Numbered from the stretch's first letter, positions 18,361 to 28,160 are shown. The stretch: DNA of 64,000 nt from Acinetobacter rathckeae (GCF_015627125.1 NZ_VTDO01000004.1:186001-250000); one strand, 5' to 3'. Numbers and translations: made by a program. Notes: generated by a model not told the origin, from the letters alone.

Positions 18361-18397
18361 AAAAAAGGTAGGCACTGATCCTACCTTTTTTATTTTT
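18361..18397 (+). terminator. Rho-independent terminator after ftsZ
   Basis: A 12-bp stem (18361-18372 with 18380-18391) is A-rich at the base, has a 7-nt loop and runs into a T-rich tail. It separates the division cluster from lpxC. Confidence 0.85.
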
Positions 18398-18454
18398 TAT
18401 CAATGGCGAAATGTGCTAACGTATAGCGGTTTTATTGGTGGACTATGAGTATAG

Positions 18455-19357
18455 ATGTTAAAGCAACGTACCCTCAAACGTGTTGTTAGGGCCAGTGGCA
18501 TTGGCTTACATAGTGGACAAAAAGTCATGATCAATTTTGTGCCGCACACAGTTGATTCGGGCATTGTTTTTCGTCGTATTGATTTAGACCCCATCATAGA
18601 TTTGCCTGCAGATGCAATGCTGATTCAAGAAGCATTTATGTGTTCAAACCTCATACAAGACAATGCGAAAGTGGGTACAATTGAGCATGTGATGAGTGCA
18701 ATTGCTGCTTTAGGTATAGATAACCTCATTGTTGAAGTGTCTGCATCGGAAGTACCAATCATGGATGGCAGTGCAGGGCCGTTCATTTATCTACTCATGC
18801 AAGGTGGTTTGGTTGAGCAAGATGCTCCGAAAAAATTCATTCGTATACTCAAACCAGTAGAAGCACTGATTGACGATAAAACCGCAAAATTTACACCACA
18901 TGCTGGTTTTCAACTCAATTTTACTATTGATTTTAATCACCCTGCCTTTGCTAAAGAGTATCAGTCGGCGACCATAGACTTTTCTACAGAAACCTTTGTC
19001 TATGAAGTCAGTGATGCTCGAACATTTGGCTTTATGAAAGACCTCGACTTTTTAAAAGCCAATAACTTGGCACTGGGTGCAAGTTTGGAAAATGCGATTG
19101 GACTCGATGAAAATGGCGTGGTCAATGAAGAGGGCTTACGTTACAACGATGAGTTTGTGCGCCATAAAATTTTAGATGCTGTGGGTGACTTATATTTACT
19201 CGGACATCAAATTATTGCGAAGTTTGATGCATGCAAGTCAGGCCATGCTTTGAACAATCAGTTATTACGCAATGTTAAATCTGATCCATCTAGCTATGAA
19301 ATTGTAACATTTGATGATCTTCATAAATGTCCGATTCCATATGTTGCAGTCAGTTAA
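18455..19357 (+). CDS. lpxC: UDP-3-O-acyl-N-acetylglucosamine deacetylase
   Basis: This 300-residue zinc enzyme performs the committed step of lipid A synthesis. The family start [39 protein letters not shown] (zinc His), [30 protein letters not shown] (zinc His and Asp) and SGHALNN (general acid His) are intact. A C-terminal PYVAVS tail is present. It probably has its own promoter after the ftsZ terminator. Confidence 0.96.
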   Translation: MLKQRTLKRVVRASGIGLHSGQKVMINFVPHTVDSGIVFRRIDLDPIIDLPADAMLIQEAFMCSNLIQDNAKVGTIEHVMSAIAALGIDNLIVEVSASEVPIMDGSAGPFIYLLMQGGLVEQDAPKKFIRILKPVEALIDDKTAKFTPHAGFQLNFTIDFNHPAFAKEYQSATIDFSTETFVYEVSDARTFGFMKDLDFLKANNLALGASLENAIGLDENGVVNEEGLRYNDEFVRHKILDAVGDLYLLGHQIIAKFDACKSGHALNNQLLRNVKSDPSSYEIVTFDDLHKCPIPYVAVS

Positions 19358-19418
19358 ATGGCTAAAATTTAACAACTATTAAAAGCCTATGAAGAAACTT
19401 GCTTTTGTAAATTGTAAG

Positions 19419-19871
19419 CTATGATGAACTGCTGTTCTTTTTATTGCTTGCAAAGTTGTGTATAGCTTGGCTAAGCTTAGGGTCATTCACCATTTGTGCT
19501 GCATTTTTTAACATATTTTGTGTTTCTGCAGACAAAGGTTGGGGTGTCACTTCATGGGTTTTTTTTACGCTTTTTGTTCGTAGTCGAACATGAATCTCCT
19601 GTAAATCTTTGAATGCTTCAATCTGTGAAAGTTGTTGCACATAGTGTTTTTGTAAATAACCTACCTTACTAATCATCGCTTGGTTTTCACCAGAAAGCGT
19701 GAGTATGCCATGCCGATAACAGGCAATTTGCCAATTTTCAGGTTGTGGCAGAATAGGCTGAATGTGCTTAGTGAGTTTTTGCCAATGCAAAACATATTGT
19801 GTAAGAGATTTAGCAGGGCTACTTTTTTGATCTTTTTGCTGGTTTTGAAAAAAAAGATGTGGTTGTGCCAT
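19419..19871 (-). CDS. dciA: DUF721 protein, DciA-like replicative helicase loader
   Basis: This 150-residue protein carries the DUF721 (DciA) domain: an N-terminal KSLTQYVLHWQKLTKHIQPILP, then ENWQIACYRHGILTLSGENQAMISKVGYLQKHYVQQLSQ and the closing strand LQEIHVRLR. A Ser/Asn-rich tail follows. DciA is the ancestral loader or partner of DnaB in bacteria lacking DnaC. The position next to lpxC is usual for Acinetobacter. The assignment is by domain pattern. Confidence 0.75.
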   Translation of the reverse strand: MAQPHLFFQNQQKDQKSSPAKSLTQYVLHWQKLTKHIQPILPQPENWQIACYRHGILTLSGENQAMISKVGYLQKHYVQQLSQIEAFKDLQEIHVRLRTKSVKKTHEVTPQPLSAETQNMLKNAAQMVNDPKLSQAIHNFASNKKNSSSS

Positions 19872-19967
19872 ATATAGTCTCTTGTTTGTATTAAATGAAG
19901 CTTAAATGCTGATTGAGTGAAATTAAGACATGATTTGACTTAACAGTCACGACTTTAGAGGTTTACT

Positions 19968-20603
19968 ATGCGACGTATTTTGTTTGCGCTGTCGGTGGTT
20001 TTTGCATCACCTGCGGTATTTGCAGATTTGATGGATAACTCCCAAACATCAGTGACCAAAGCAGACCGCTTAGAGCGTACCATTGCTGAAGGTTCATTTG
20101 CCCAAGATAGCAAAGAAGATGCGAGCACAAAGCAAATGAGTACCCATATTACGTTGCGTAATACCAATAAATCAACTGCGACGAAAGCATCATCAAACGA
20201 GATTATGTCTTGGTTGACGAAAAACCCAGTCCCATCGCATGCTAAAGTCAGTTCAAACTTTGGACAGCGTGTTATGTTTGGCAAAAAAGAAGGGCATTCA
20301 GGTCTAGATATTGCTGCACCAACAGGTACACCCATTTATGCTTCGGGTACGGGCGTGGTGACACGTGCAGGTTGGGTTACTGGTTATGGTCAATTTGTAG
20401 AAATAAACCATGGTAATGGTTATTTGACCCGTTATGGCCATGCATCAAGAGTATTGGTAAGTGTGGGTGATCGTGTGAAAGCAGGTGCAGAAATTGCGAA
20501 AGTAGGTTGTACAGGACGTTGCACAGGTTCGCACTTACATTTTGAAATTGTGGCTGATGGTGTACGCAAAAATCCAGGCACTTATTTAGCAATGTTGCCA
20601 TAA
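19968..20603 (+). CDS. M23-family peptidoglycan endopeptidase
   Basis: This 211-residue periplasmic zinc metallopeptidase has a signal peptide of about 20 residues (ASPAVFA-DL). The lysostaphin-type domain keeps the metal ligands HSGLD (near residue 107) and HLHFE (near 190), so it looks catalytically complete. It would cleave peptide cross-links in the wall. It has no LysM or coiled-coil domain, only a short linker. It is divergent from the DciA-like gene. Confidence 0.9.
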   Translation: MRRILFALSVVFASPAVFADLMDNSQTSVTKADRLERTIAEGSFAQDSKEDASTKQMSTHITLRNTNKSTATKASSNEIMSWLTKNPVPSHAKVSSNFGQRVMFGKKEGHSGLDIAAPTGTPIYASGTGVVTRAGWVTGYGQFVEINHGNGYLTRYGHASRVLVSVGDRVKAGAEIAKVGCTGRCTGSHLHFEIVADGVRKNPGTYLAMLP

Positions 20604-20675
20604 TTTCCTTAGAAAAAGTCATGTATAATACGTATGGTGTCAATGAAATATAAACTGTACGAAAAGACTGTCTAT

Positions 20676-20704
20676 AAAAAATCGCCAAATTGGCGATTTT
20701 TTTT
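20676..20704 (+). terminator. Rho-independent terminator
   Basis: ATCGCCA (20681-20687) pairs with TGGCGAT (20691-20697), with flanking A and T runs extending the stem and eight Ts in the tail. It ends the M23 gene or a short transcript starting near 20636. Confidence 0.85.
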
Positions 20705-20848
20705 GTGTAAAAATGCGACTTGTTTGCTGAGTATTTATTTACGAAATGTTATTTTGCTATTGTATTTAAATCTAGCCATTACATGCTGCTATAAAAACAT
20801 GGTAAAAATAGATGTGGCTATCGATTAACGATGAAGGAAAGGTGAAAT

Positions 20849-23563
20849 ATGGCGTACTATGGTGATTCCGACGCACAAGAAACCCAAGAATGGCAAGATG
20901 CCTTTGACTCTGTTTTAAAACACATGGGTACAGATCGTGCCGCATTCTTATTAGAAAAGTTATACCAACAAGCAATTGCAAAACATGTTCCGATTCAGCG
21001 ACTAAACACGCCATATGTGAACACTATTCCTGTAGAAGAACAACCAACCATGCCTGGCGACCGAGATATGGAACGTCGCATCCGCGCACTTATTCGATGG
21101 AATGCGTTGGCAATGGTACTTCGTGCGAACAAAACAGGTGATGACTTGGGTGGTCACTTAGCCAGTTTTGCATCATCTGCAACATTGTATGATGTCGGTT
21201 TTAACCACTTTTTCCGTGCAAATAGCGAAAACTTTGGTGGAGACATGATCTACTACCAAGGGCACTGTGCACCGGGTATTTATGCACGCTCATTTCTAGA
21301 AGGGCGTTTGACTGAAGAACAGTTAAGTAATTTTCGCCGTGAAGTGAACGGCAATGGTTTACCAAGCTATCCACACCCATACCTTATGCCAGACTATTGG
21401 CAGTTCCCAACGGTATCTATGGGACTTGGACCAATCATGTCAATTTATCAAGCACATATTCAAAAGTATTTAATGAATCGTGGGTTGATTAAAGAAGAAG
21501 ACCGTAAAGTCTGGGCATACCTTGGCGACGGTGAAATGGATGAGCCAGAAAGCTTAGGTGCGATTTCTCTAGCAGGCCGTGAAAAATTAGACAACCTGAT
21601 TTGGGTGGTCAACTGTAACTTACAACGCTTAGATGGTCCTGTACGTGGTAACGGTAAAATTATTCAAGAGCTTGAATCTATTTTTCGTGGTGCAGGCTGG
21701 CGTGTGATTAAAGTGGTTTGGGGTCGTCAGTGGGATACGCTACTAGACAAAGACACTTCTGGTGCACTCAAAGCATGTATGGAAGAAGCTGTAGATGGTG
21801 ACTACCAACGTTACCAAGTGAAAGGTGGTGCATACACACGTGAGCACTTCTTTGGTAAATACCCAGAAGCTGCAGAGCTCGTGAAAAACTTAAGTGATGA
21901 TGACATTGATGCGCTAAACCGCGGTGGTCATGACCCATATAAAGTACATGCTGCATATAGCGCTGCAACACAAAGTAATGGTCAGCCTACGGTAATTTTA
22001 GCTAAAACAGTGAAAGGTTACGGTTTATCTGATGAAATTGAGGCGGTGAATAAAACGCATCAAATCAAAAAAATGCAGTTGGAATCGCTAAAATACTTCC
22101 GTAATCGCTTTAATCTGCCGTTTAATGACGAGCAACTTGAAGAATTGCCGTTCTATCGTCCAAGTGAAAATTCACCTGAGATGAAGTATCTCAAAGCACA
22201 CCGTGAGTCATTAGGTGGCTATTTACCTGCACGCCGTAAAGAAAGCGTAGCATTACCTATTCCTGAACTTTCAGTATTCGATGCAGTACTTAAAGGCAGT
22301 GGTGGTAAAGAGCAATCAACCACAATGGTATCTGTGCGCTTAATTTCTGCATTGTTAAAAGAAAAAGCACTGAAAAACCATGTTGTACCGATTGTACCAG
22401 ATGAAGCACGTACCTTTGGTTTAGAAGGTATGTTCCGTCAGCTTGGTATTTATGCAGCACATGGCCAGCACTATATTCCAGAAGATCAAGAACAGCTCAT
22501 GAATTATCGTGAAGCAAAAGATGGTCACATGCTGCAAGAAGGCATTAACGAAGCAGGTGCCATGAGTGCATGGGCGGCGTTGGCAACCAGTTATTCAACC
22601 AATAACTTGCCAATGATTCCAATGTATATGTATTACTCTATGTTTGGGTTCCAACGTATTGGTGATATTGCATGGGCAGCAGGCGATGCACAAGCACAAG
22701 GCTTCTTATTTGGTGCAACAGCAGGCCGTACTACGCTTAACGGTGAAGGTTTACAACACCAAGATGGTCACTCACACATTTTAGCTGGCACGATTCCAAA
22801 CTGTGTAGCTTATGACCCATGTTTCGGTTATGAGTTAGCTGTGATTATGCATGACGGCTTAAAACGTATGTATGCCAACCAAGAGCGTGTGTTCTACTAC
22901 TTAACTGTAATGAATGAAAACTACGAACACCCAGCAATGCCACAAGGTGCTGAAGAGGGTATTAAACGTGGTATGTATTTATTGCAAGAAGATGAGAAAG
23001 CGACAGTTCAACTCTTAGGCTCAGGTGTGATTTTACGTGAAGTTATGAAAGCTGCGAAAATCTTACGTGAAGAGTATCAAATTCATGCCAATGTTTGGAG
23101 CGTAACAAGCTTTAACGAGCTTGCACGTGATGGTATGGCATGTGATGAATACAATCGTTTACACCCAACTACTGAAGAAACAAAAGAGTCTTGGGTATCT
23201 CAACAGCTACGTGGTACAAATGGTATTGTATTGTCTGCAACAGATCATATGCGTGCCTATAGTGAACAAATTCGTGCTTACTTGCCAGACAATCGTCCAT
23301 ATGTGACTTTAGGTACAGATGGTTTTGGTCGTTCAGATACACGTGCGAACTTGCGTAGCTACTTTGGTGTAGATGCAGCCCACATTGTGGTGGCAACACT
23401 GAAAAAATTGGCAGATGAAGGTGAAGTGGACAACCGTTTAGTCAAAGATGCGATTTCTTCTTTTGAGCTAGATACAGACCGTCCTGTTGCATGGGCTCCA
23501 CAAGCACACCCTGAAGTACAAGCAGTTGCTGCATACCAAGAGCAATCAGGTGAGGAGAACTAA
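20849..23563 (+). CDS. aceE: Pyruvate dehydrogenase E1 component (homodimeric)
   Basis: This 904-residue thiamine-diphosphate enzyme decarboxylates pyruvate and acetylates the lipoyl groups of E2. It is the single-chain proteobacterial form. The ThDP motif GDGEMDEPESLGAISLAGREKLDNLIWVVNCN lies near residues 230-260. The N-terminal E2-binding region, PTVSMGLGPIMSIYQAH, and the transketolase-like C-terminal part (TFGLEGMFRQLGIYAA, LNGEGLQHQDGHSH) are present. aceF starts 3 bp after its stop. Confidence 0.97.
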   Translation: MAYYGDSDAQETQEWQDAFDSVLKHMGTDRAAFLLEKLYQQAIAKHVPIQRLNTPYVNTIPVEEQPTMPGDRDMERRIRALIRWNALAMVLRANKTGDDLGGHLASFASSATLYDVGFNHFFRANSENFGGDMIYYQGHCAPGIYARSFLEGRLTEEQLSNFRREVNGNGLPSYPHPYLMPDYWQFPTVSMGLGPIMSIYQAHIQKYLMNRGLIKEEDRKVWAYLGDGEMDEPESLGAISLAGREKLDNLIWVVNCNLQRLDGPVRGNGKIIQELESIFRGAGWRVIKVVWGRQWDTLLDKDTSGALKACMEEAVDGDYQRYQVKGGAYTREHFFGKYPEAAELVKNLSDDDIDALNRGGHDPYKVHAAYSAATQSNGQPTVILAKTVKGYGLSDEIEAVNKTHQIKKMQLESLKYFRNRFNLPFNDEQLEELPFYRPSENSPEMKYLKAHRESLGGYLPARRKESVALPIPELSVFDAVLKGSGGKEQSTTMVSVRLISALLKEKALKNHVVPIVPDEARTFGLEGMFRQLGIYAAHGQHYIPEDQEQLMNYREAKDGHMLQEGINEAGAMSAWAALATSYSTNNLPMIPMYMYYSMFGFQRIGDIAWAAGDAQAQGFLFGATAGRTTLNGEGLQHQDGHSHILAGTIPNCVAYDPCFGYELAVIMHDGLKRMYANQERVFYYLTVMNENYEHPAMPQGAEEGIKRGMYLLQEDEKATVQLLGSGVILREVMKAAKILREEYQIHANVWSVTSFNELARDGMACDEYNRLHPTTEETKESWVSQQLRGTNGIVLSATDHMRAYSEQIRAYLPDNRPYVTLGTDGFGRSDTRANLRSYFGVDAAHIVVATLKKLADEGEVDNRLVKDAISSFELDTDRPVAWAPQAHPEVQAVAAYQEQSGEEN

Positions 23564-23566
23564 ACA

Positions 23567-25540
23567 ATGGAAATCAAAACACCTGATATTGGCGTAGATC
23601 ACGCTACAGTTGCAGAGATTTTGGTTAAAGTTGGCGATCACGTGACTGAAAATGACAGTCTTGTTGTGGTTGAGTCAGATAAAGCCTCTGTTGAAGTGCC
23701 TTGCACTTCGGCGGGGGTCGTGACTAAAATTTTAGTCAAAGAAGGTGATGAAATTTCTGAAGGCGCACCACTGATTGAACTAGACAGTGGTTCAAATCAA
23801 GCAACACCTGAACCTGTTGTGGCTGAAGAAAAACCAGCACCGACAGCTACACCCGCGAAAACCACAACTGTGCTACAAGAAAAAGCACAGCCTCAGGCAG
23901 CATCAACAAGCCAAGTGGTTGAAGTGAAAGTGCCAGATATTGGTGTTGAAAAAGCATCTGTTGGTGAAATATTGGTACAAGTTGGCGACAATATTGAAAA
24001 AGATGACAGTATTGTTGTGGTTGAATCAGACAAAGCGACGGTTGAAGTCCCAAGTACAGCTGCAGGAACTGTTGAGAGTATTGCTGTAAAAGAAGGTGAT
24101 ACCATTCAAGAAGGTGTGCTTTTAATTACAGTGAAAACTGTTGGTCGTGAGCAACAAGCACCTGCGGTGAATGTGAGTAAATCAGTTGTTGAACCTACGC
24201 CAGCACCTGCACCACAGAAAGCAGAATCTGCTCAAACACAGCCTGCAGGCGACATTGAAATTGTTGTACCTGATTTAGGTGTAGATAAAGCTGCTGTGTC
24301 TGAAATCTTGGTCAAAGTTGGCGACAGCATTGAAAAAGATGACAGCATTTTAGTGGTTGAGTCAGACAAAGCCACAGTTGAAGTACCAAGCTCAGCTTCG
24401 GGTGTCATTAAAGCGATTCATATTGAAGTGGGTCAATCTGTTGAGCAAGGTATTAAAATTGCGACAGTTGAGGCACAATGTCAAGCGCCTAGCAGTGTAG
24501 CAGTTGAACCGAAAGCGACACCTGCACCTGTTGTTTCGGTGGCACCATCTCCTGTAGCTGAAAAAGCACCTGTAGCATCTGAGCCTACAAGTACAGAAAA
24601 ACTGACGAAAGCACAGCAAGCTGATAATGCTAAAGTGTACGCAGGCCCTGCGGTACGTAAACTAGCACGTGAGCTTGGTGTTATTTTGGCAGAGGTGAAA
24701 GCATCAGGCCCTCATGCACGGATCATGAAAGATGATGTGTTCGCTTATGTGAAAGGACGTTTAACTGAAGCACCAAAAGTGGTTGAGAAAGCGGCACCTG
24801 CTGCTGTGGCATCAGGGTTACCAAAATTACCTGACTTTACAGCACATGGTGGTGTAGAAGAAAAACCGCTAACTCGCTTACAACAAGTGTCTATACCGCA
24901 GTTATGTTTAAACAACTTTATTCCGCAAGTTACGCAGTTTGATCAAGCCGATATTACGGCATTGGAAGCATGGCGTGGCGAGTTGAAAGGTGGCTTTAAA
25001 CAACAGGGGATTAGCCTGACGATTTTGGCATTTATTGCTAAAGCGTTGGCGAACTTGCTTAAAGAAGAGCCATATTTTGCTGCACATTTAGCAGATGACC
25101 AAAAGTCAGTGCTTTTGCGTAATGAAATTCATATGGGTATTGCTGTGGCAACCCCAGATGGCTTAACTGTACCTGTATTGCGTAACCCAGATCAAAAATC
25201 AATTAAACAAATTGCAATTGAGTTGGGTGGGTTAAGTAAGAAAGCGCGCGAGAAAAAACTTTCTCCGAAAGACTTACAAGGTGCAAACTTCACCATTACC
25301 AGTCTAGGTAGTATTGGTGGTACAGCATTTACACCGTTGGTGAATTGGCCTCAAGTGGCAATTTTAGGTATTTCACCTGCAACCATGCAACCAGTTTGGA
25401 ATGGTAAAGACTTTGAGCCTCGCTTAATGTTGCCATTGTCATTGTCTTATGACCACCGTGTAATTAACGGTGCAGATGCGGCACGCTTTACCAATAAGTT
25501 GACTAAACTGCTTGCAGATATTCGCTCTTTACTGCTTTAA
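23567..25540 (+). CDS. aceF: Pyruvate dehydrogenase E2, dihydrolipoamide acetyltransferase
   Basis: This 657-residue core protein has three N-terminal lipoyl domains with lipoylated lysines at about 39, 156 and 268 (VESDKA motifs). Ala/Pro-rich linkers join them to a peripheral-subunit-binding domain at about 357-397 (AGPAVRKLARELGV...ARIMKDDV) and the catalytic domain, with active-site His near 630 (SYDHRVINGADAARF). Lipoyl domains two and three are nearly identical, so recombination between them is possible. A terminator follows. Confidence 0.97.
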   Translation: MEIKTPDIGVDHATVAEILVKVGDHVTENDSLVVVESDKASVEVPCTSAGVVTKILVKEGDEISEGAPLIELDSGSNQATPEPVVAEEKPAPTATPAKTTTVLQEKAQPQAASTSQVVEVKVPDIGVEKASVGEILVQVGDNIEKDDSIVVVESDKATVEVPSTAAGTVESIAVKEGDTIQEGVLLITVKTVGREQQAPAVNVSKSVVEPTPAPAPQKAESAQTQPAGDIEIVVPDLGVDKAAVSEILVKVGDSIEKDDSILVVESDKATVEVPSSASGVIKAIHIEVGQSVEQGIKIATVEAQCQAPSSVAVEPKATPAPVVSVAPSPVAEKAPVASEPTSTEKLTKAQQADNAKVYAGPAVRKLARELGVILAEVKASGPHARIMKDDVFAYVKGRLTEAPKVVEKAAPAAVASGLPKLPDFTAHGGVEEKPLTRLQQVSIPQLCLNNFIPQVTQFDQADITALEAWRGELKGGFKQQGISLTILAFIAKALANLLKEEPYFAAHLADDQKSVLLRNEIHMGIAVATPDGLTVPVLRNPDQKSIKQIAIELGGLSKKAREKKLSPKDLQGANFTITSLGSIGGTAFTPLVNWPQVAILGISPATMQPVWNGKDFEPRLMLPLSLSYDHRVINGADAARFTNKLTKLLADIRSLLL

Positions 25541-25563
25541 GCTGTAATAGATGAATTGAAGAT

Positions 25564-25594
25564 AAAAAGACTCTGTTAATCAGGGTCTTTTTTA
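25564..25594 (+). terminator. Rho-independent terminator after aceF
   Basis: A 12-bp stem with one G-T wobble (25564-25575 with 25581-25592) has a 5-nt loop and a T tail. It ends the aceEF transcript. Confidence 0.8.
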
Positions 25595-25764
25595 TTCAAA
25601 ATTTTAGACTTTAATGCCCTGAAAGAACTATATTGCCATATTTACTTGGCAGTCGCTCGCTTTGTTCATTAAGTTTTAATTGATGATGAGTATTGAGGCT
25701 TAAAAGTAATTCAGGTTACTATATTTATATTCTTTGCGCTTTTATTCAATGGTTAACCTCTCTG

Positions 25765-26355
25765 ATGAGTGACATAACAAATTATTATAATCAACATGCT
25801 CAAGAGTTTTTTAGTCATACCTATGATGTAAATATGGAACAGTTATATGAGCCCTTTTTAAGATATATTCAACATAATGGACTTATTTTAGATTTGGGAT
25901 GTGGCTCTGGGCGTGACAGTTTAGCTTTTAAAAATAAAGGTTATCATGTCGATGCAATTGATTTTTCTGAACAGCTTGTTGAAAAGGCAACACAATTTTC
26001 AGGTATTGTAGTGCGACACCAAAGTTTTTACGATTTAAACGAGAGGTCTAAGTACGATGCCATTTGGGCATGTGCCTCACTGTTACATTGCGAACGAACA
26101 AAACTCGTTGATGTGTTTACAAGAATAATAACTGCATTGAAAGCCAACGGAGTTTGTTACGCATCTTTTAAATATGGTTCAACTGACCGAGAAAAAGATG
26201 GACGCTCTTTTACAGATTTAAATGAGCAACAAGCAGAGCAATTGCTACGTCAATTGCCAAATACGCTTCTTTTACAGCAGTGGATTACCATTGATAAGCG
26301 TCCAAATCGAAATGAAGAGTGGTTAAACCTTATTTTTAGAAAAATAGAACAATAA
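25765..26355 (+). CDS. Class I SAM-dependent methyltransferase
   Basis: This 196-residue Rossmann-fold methyltransferase has motif I LDLGCGSGRDSLAFKNKGYHVDAIDFS near residues 40-65, then IWACASLLHCERTKLVDVF and a C-terminal RPNRNEEWLNLIFRK. It is of the small TehB-like type. The substrate is not evident, and no DNA-methyltransferase NPPY or DPPY motif is seen. The chosen ATG (25765) drops a hydrophobic extension that begins at 25693. The HNH gene begins 15 bp later, so the two are probably one operon. Confidence 0.8.
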   Translation: MSDITNYYNQHAQEFFSHTYDVNMEQLYEPFLRYIQHNGLILDLGCGSGRDSLAFKNKGYHVDAIDFSEQLVEKATQFSGIVVRHQSFYDLNERSKYDAIWACASLLHCERTKLVDVFTRIITALKANGVCYASFKYGSTDREKDGRSFTDLNEQQAEQLLRQLPNTLLLQQWITIDKRPNRNEEWLNLIFRKIEQ

Positions 26356-26369
26356 GTATTGAGGGTAGT

Positions 26370-27395
26370 ATGTCTGAATTTTATGAAATACAACCATCTA
26401 AAGAAAACTATTGGCGATCGATTATTTTATTTGGACGTAATGTTGCTTCATATAAATTTGCATTGGCGAAAGCACTCTATGATGTGAAAACAGCAGGTCA
26501 TACGGTTGTTACATTAGACCAACTTGCAGTGCCTTTTAGTCGCTATATTTGTGAGCATTTACAGCTTGTAGATAAGCAGGCAACCTCTCAATCAAGTAAA
26601 TTTTTAGATTTTTGTAGAGCATATAACCGTAATGAAATAGATCAAACGATGCTAATCAATAAAACGGTTCGGTATGGATTTGTCAATGTGATTGATGCGT
26701 TTCATTGCGTACATGGGCAGGAAATTCCACAACGTTTTTTTTCAGATGCTAGAAAAACACATCAAGGTATTATTTTAACAGATGAAATATTTCAGTTATT
26801 TGATGGAGAGCAGTCAAAAGATTTAATTGAGGAAACAGAAGCCAGATGGCGTTTGGTCGAAACAGCTTGGGATATGAACTTACCCAAACACTTAGTTCAG
26901 ATTCAGCATGATGAACAAGGCATTTTAGTTGCAGATAATAAAATAAGAAGAGTGAATGTGACTTCTGTAAAGTCTGCATTAAATGGTTATCAGAAAAGTA
27001 AATGTTTTTATTGTTTTACGGATATTACGATTACCCAATTTTTACCAAATTCAGCAGATGTAGATCATTTTTTCCCGCATAAATTACGTTATTGCGATGC
27101 TCAAAAACCTGTCAATGGCGTGGCTAATTTGGTGTTGGCTTGTACTGAATGTAATCGTGGGCAAAACGGTAAGTTTGACCGCTTACCGTCAGTGAGCCTT
27201 TTAGCGCAGCTACATAAACGTAATGAATATTTAATTACCAGTCATCATCCCTTACGTGAAACGCTGATTGCTCAAACAGGATTTACCGAAATAGCACGGC
27301 GAGGTTTTTTACAATCTGCTTATGATTGTGCGACGCACCATTTAGGTATGGCCTATAAGTGGCAACCAAAACAAAATGGGCATTCTGCTTTTTAA
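26370..27395 (+). CDS. HNH endonuclease domain protein
   Basis: This 341-residue protein has a conserved helical N-terminal two thirds (ENYWRSIILFGRNVASYKFALAKAL) and a C-terminal HNH nuclease domain. Cys pair KCFYCFTD, catalytic His in ADVDHFFPHKL and the Asn/Cys pair in NLVLACTECNRGQNGKFDRLP form a complete zinc-framed HNH site. Partner and role are unknown. Co-transcription with a methyltransferase hints at nucleic-acid modification, repair or defence. GAGGGTAGT upstream may serve as ribosome site. Confidence 0.75.
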   Translation: MSEFYEIQPSKENYWRSIILFGRNVASYKFALAKALYDVKTAGHTVVTLDQLAVPFSRYICEHLQLVDKQATSQSSKFLDFCRAYNRNEIDQTMLINKTVRYGFVNVIDAFHCVHGQEIPQRFFSDARKTHQGIILTDEIFQLFDGEQSKDLIEETEARWRLVETAWDMNLPKHLVQIQHDEQGILVADNKIRRVNVTSVKSALNGYQKSKCFYCFTDITITQFLPNSADVDHFFPHKLRYCDAQKPVNGVANLVLACTECNRGQNGKFDRLPSVSLLAQLHKRNEYLITSHHPLRETLIAQTGFTEIARRGFLQSAYDCATHHLGMAYKWQPKQNGHSAF

Positions 27396-27433
27396 TGATT
27401 TGATATTTAAGAGGAGTTGTTTAGATTTAACTG

Positions 27434-27670
27434 CTACGACTTCTGTTTTGCTTTTTGGCGTAAGACGTACAGGTATAAGTTTTCTACTTTTTCACGTGCC
27501 CACGGTGTAGTACGCAAGAATCGCAATGATGATTTAACACTTGGGTCTATGCAAAAGCATCTAATTTCAATTTTACGCCCCAAGCCTTCAAAACCACCAT
27601 AGTAATCTAGTAATTCATCTAAAATATCAGCGAGTTTTTTGCCATGTAAAGGGTCATTGGAGGTGCTCAT
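27434..27670 (-). CDS. VF530-family DNA-binding protein (DUF2132)
   Basis: This 78-residue protein matches the VF530 family: DPLHGKKLADILDELLDYYGGFEGLGRKIEIRCFCIDPSVKSSLRFLRTTPWAREKVENLYL. This is a small winged-helix-like fold with the invariant SSLRFLRTTPWAR segment. The family is described as double-stranded DNA binding, with no established pathway. It is convergent with the HNH gene. Confidence 0.88.
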   Translation of the reverse strand: MSTSNDPLHGKKLADILDELLDYYGGFEGLGRKIEIRCFCIDPSVKSSLRFLRTTPWAREKVENLYLYVLRQKAKQKS

Positions 27671-27893
27671 ATTGGATCAATCGTATCTGGGGAAGCGTAC
27701 ATTATAACCTAGGTTAGGTAGAAAAATTCTTAGATTGAGTGTTGGTGATGATGATCAAAGAAAAACATTCTGTGTTTTTATTACATATTACTTTATTGGG
27801 TGGTTATTTGATCACTAAATCATTTCCCTACTATTATTACCTTTTGAATATTTAGGAAGCGGGGTTTGAAAAACTACGCTATAAATCAACAAG

Positions 27894-27925
27894 AAAAAAG
27901 CCCCCATCTTTCGATGAGGGCTTTT
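27894..27925 (-). terminator. Terminator of the tRNA-Gly transcript
   Basis: On the minus strand a 13-bp stem with one wobble (27913-27925 with 27896-27908) is followed by TTTTTTCTT, about 7 bp after the second tRNA. It ends the minus-strand tRNA operon. Confidence 0.85.
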
Positions 27926-27931
27926 AGAATT

Positions 27932-28007
27932 TGGAGCGGAAAAGGAGACTCGAACTCCCGACCCCAACCTTGGCAAGGTTATGCTCTACCAACTGAGCTA
28001 TTTCCGC
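27932..28007 (-). tRNA. tRNA-Gly (GCC)
   Basis: This is a 76-nt cloverleaf with encoded CCA. The acceptor stem is GCGGAAA/TTTCCGC, the D arm GCTC/GAGC, the anticodon loop TTGCCAA with anticodon GCC, and the T arm GGGAG-TTCGAGT-CTCCT. It is identical to the copy at 28048-28123 and is the downstream member of the pair. Confidence 0.97.
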
Positions 28008-28047
28008 AAATTGAGCAGTTTTAATAAACTTTCACTAAAAAATAAAC

Positions 28048-28123
28048 TGGAGCGGAAAAGGAGACTCGAACTCCCGACCCCAACCTTGGCAAGGTTATGC
28101 TCTACCAACTGAGCTATTTCCGC
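28048..28123 (-). tRNA. tRNA-Gly (GCC), second copy
   Basis: This has the same 76-nt sequence as the downstream copy, from which it is separated by 40 bp of AT-rich DNA. It is the promoter-proximal gene. The anticodon is GCC and CCA is encoded. Confidence 0.97.
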
Positions 28124-28132
28124 ATGACGTGT

Positions 28133-28160
28133 ATAATACATTAAAGTTTTTTAGACGCAA
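28133..28160 (-). promoter_or_regulatory. Promoter of the tRNA-Gly pair
   Basis: On the minus strand TTGCGT (28155-28160) and TATTAT (28133-28138) are 16 bp apart. Transcription would start a few bases before the first tRNA at 28123. Confidence 0.55.

Noticed and set aside
24140..24620. CRISPR-like repeats in aceF
   Set aside because: The repetition comes from three homologous lipoyl domains and Ala/Pro linkers, not from short spaced repeats.
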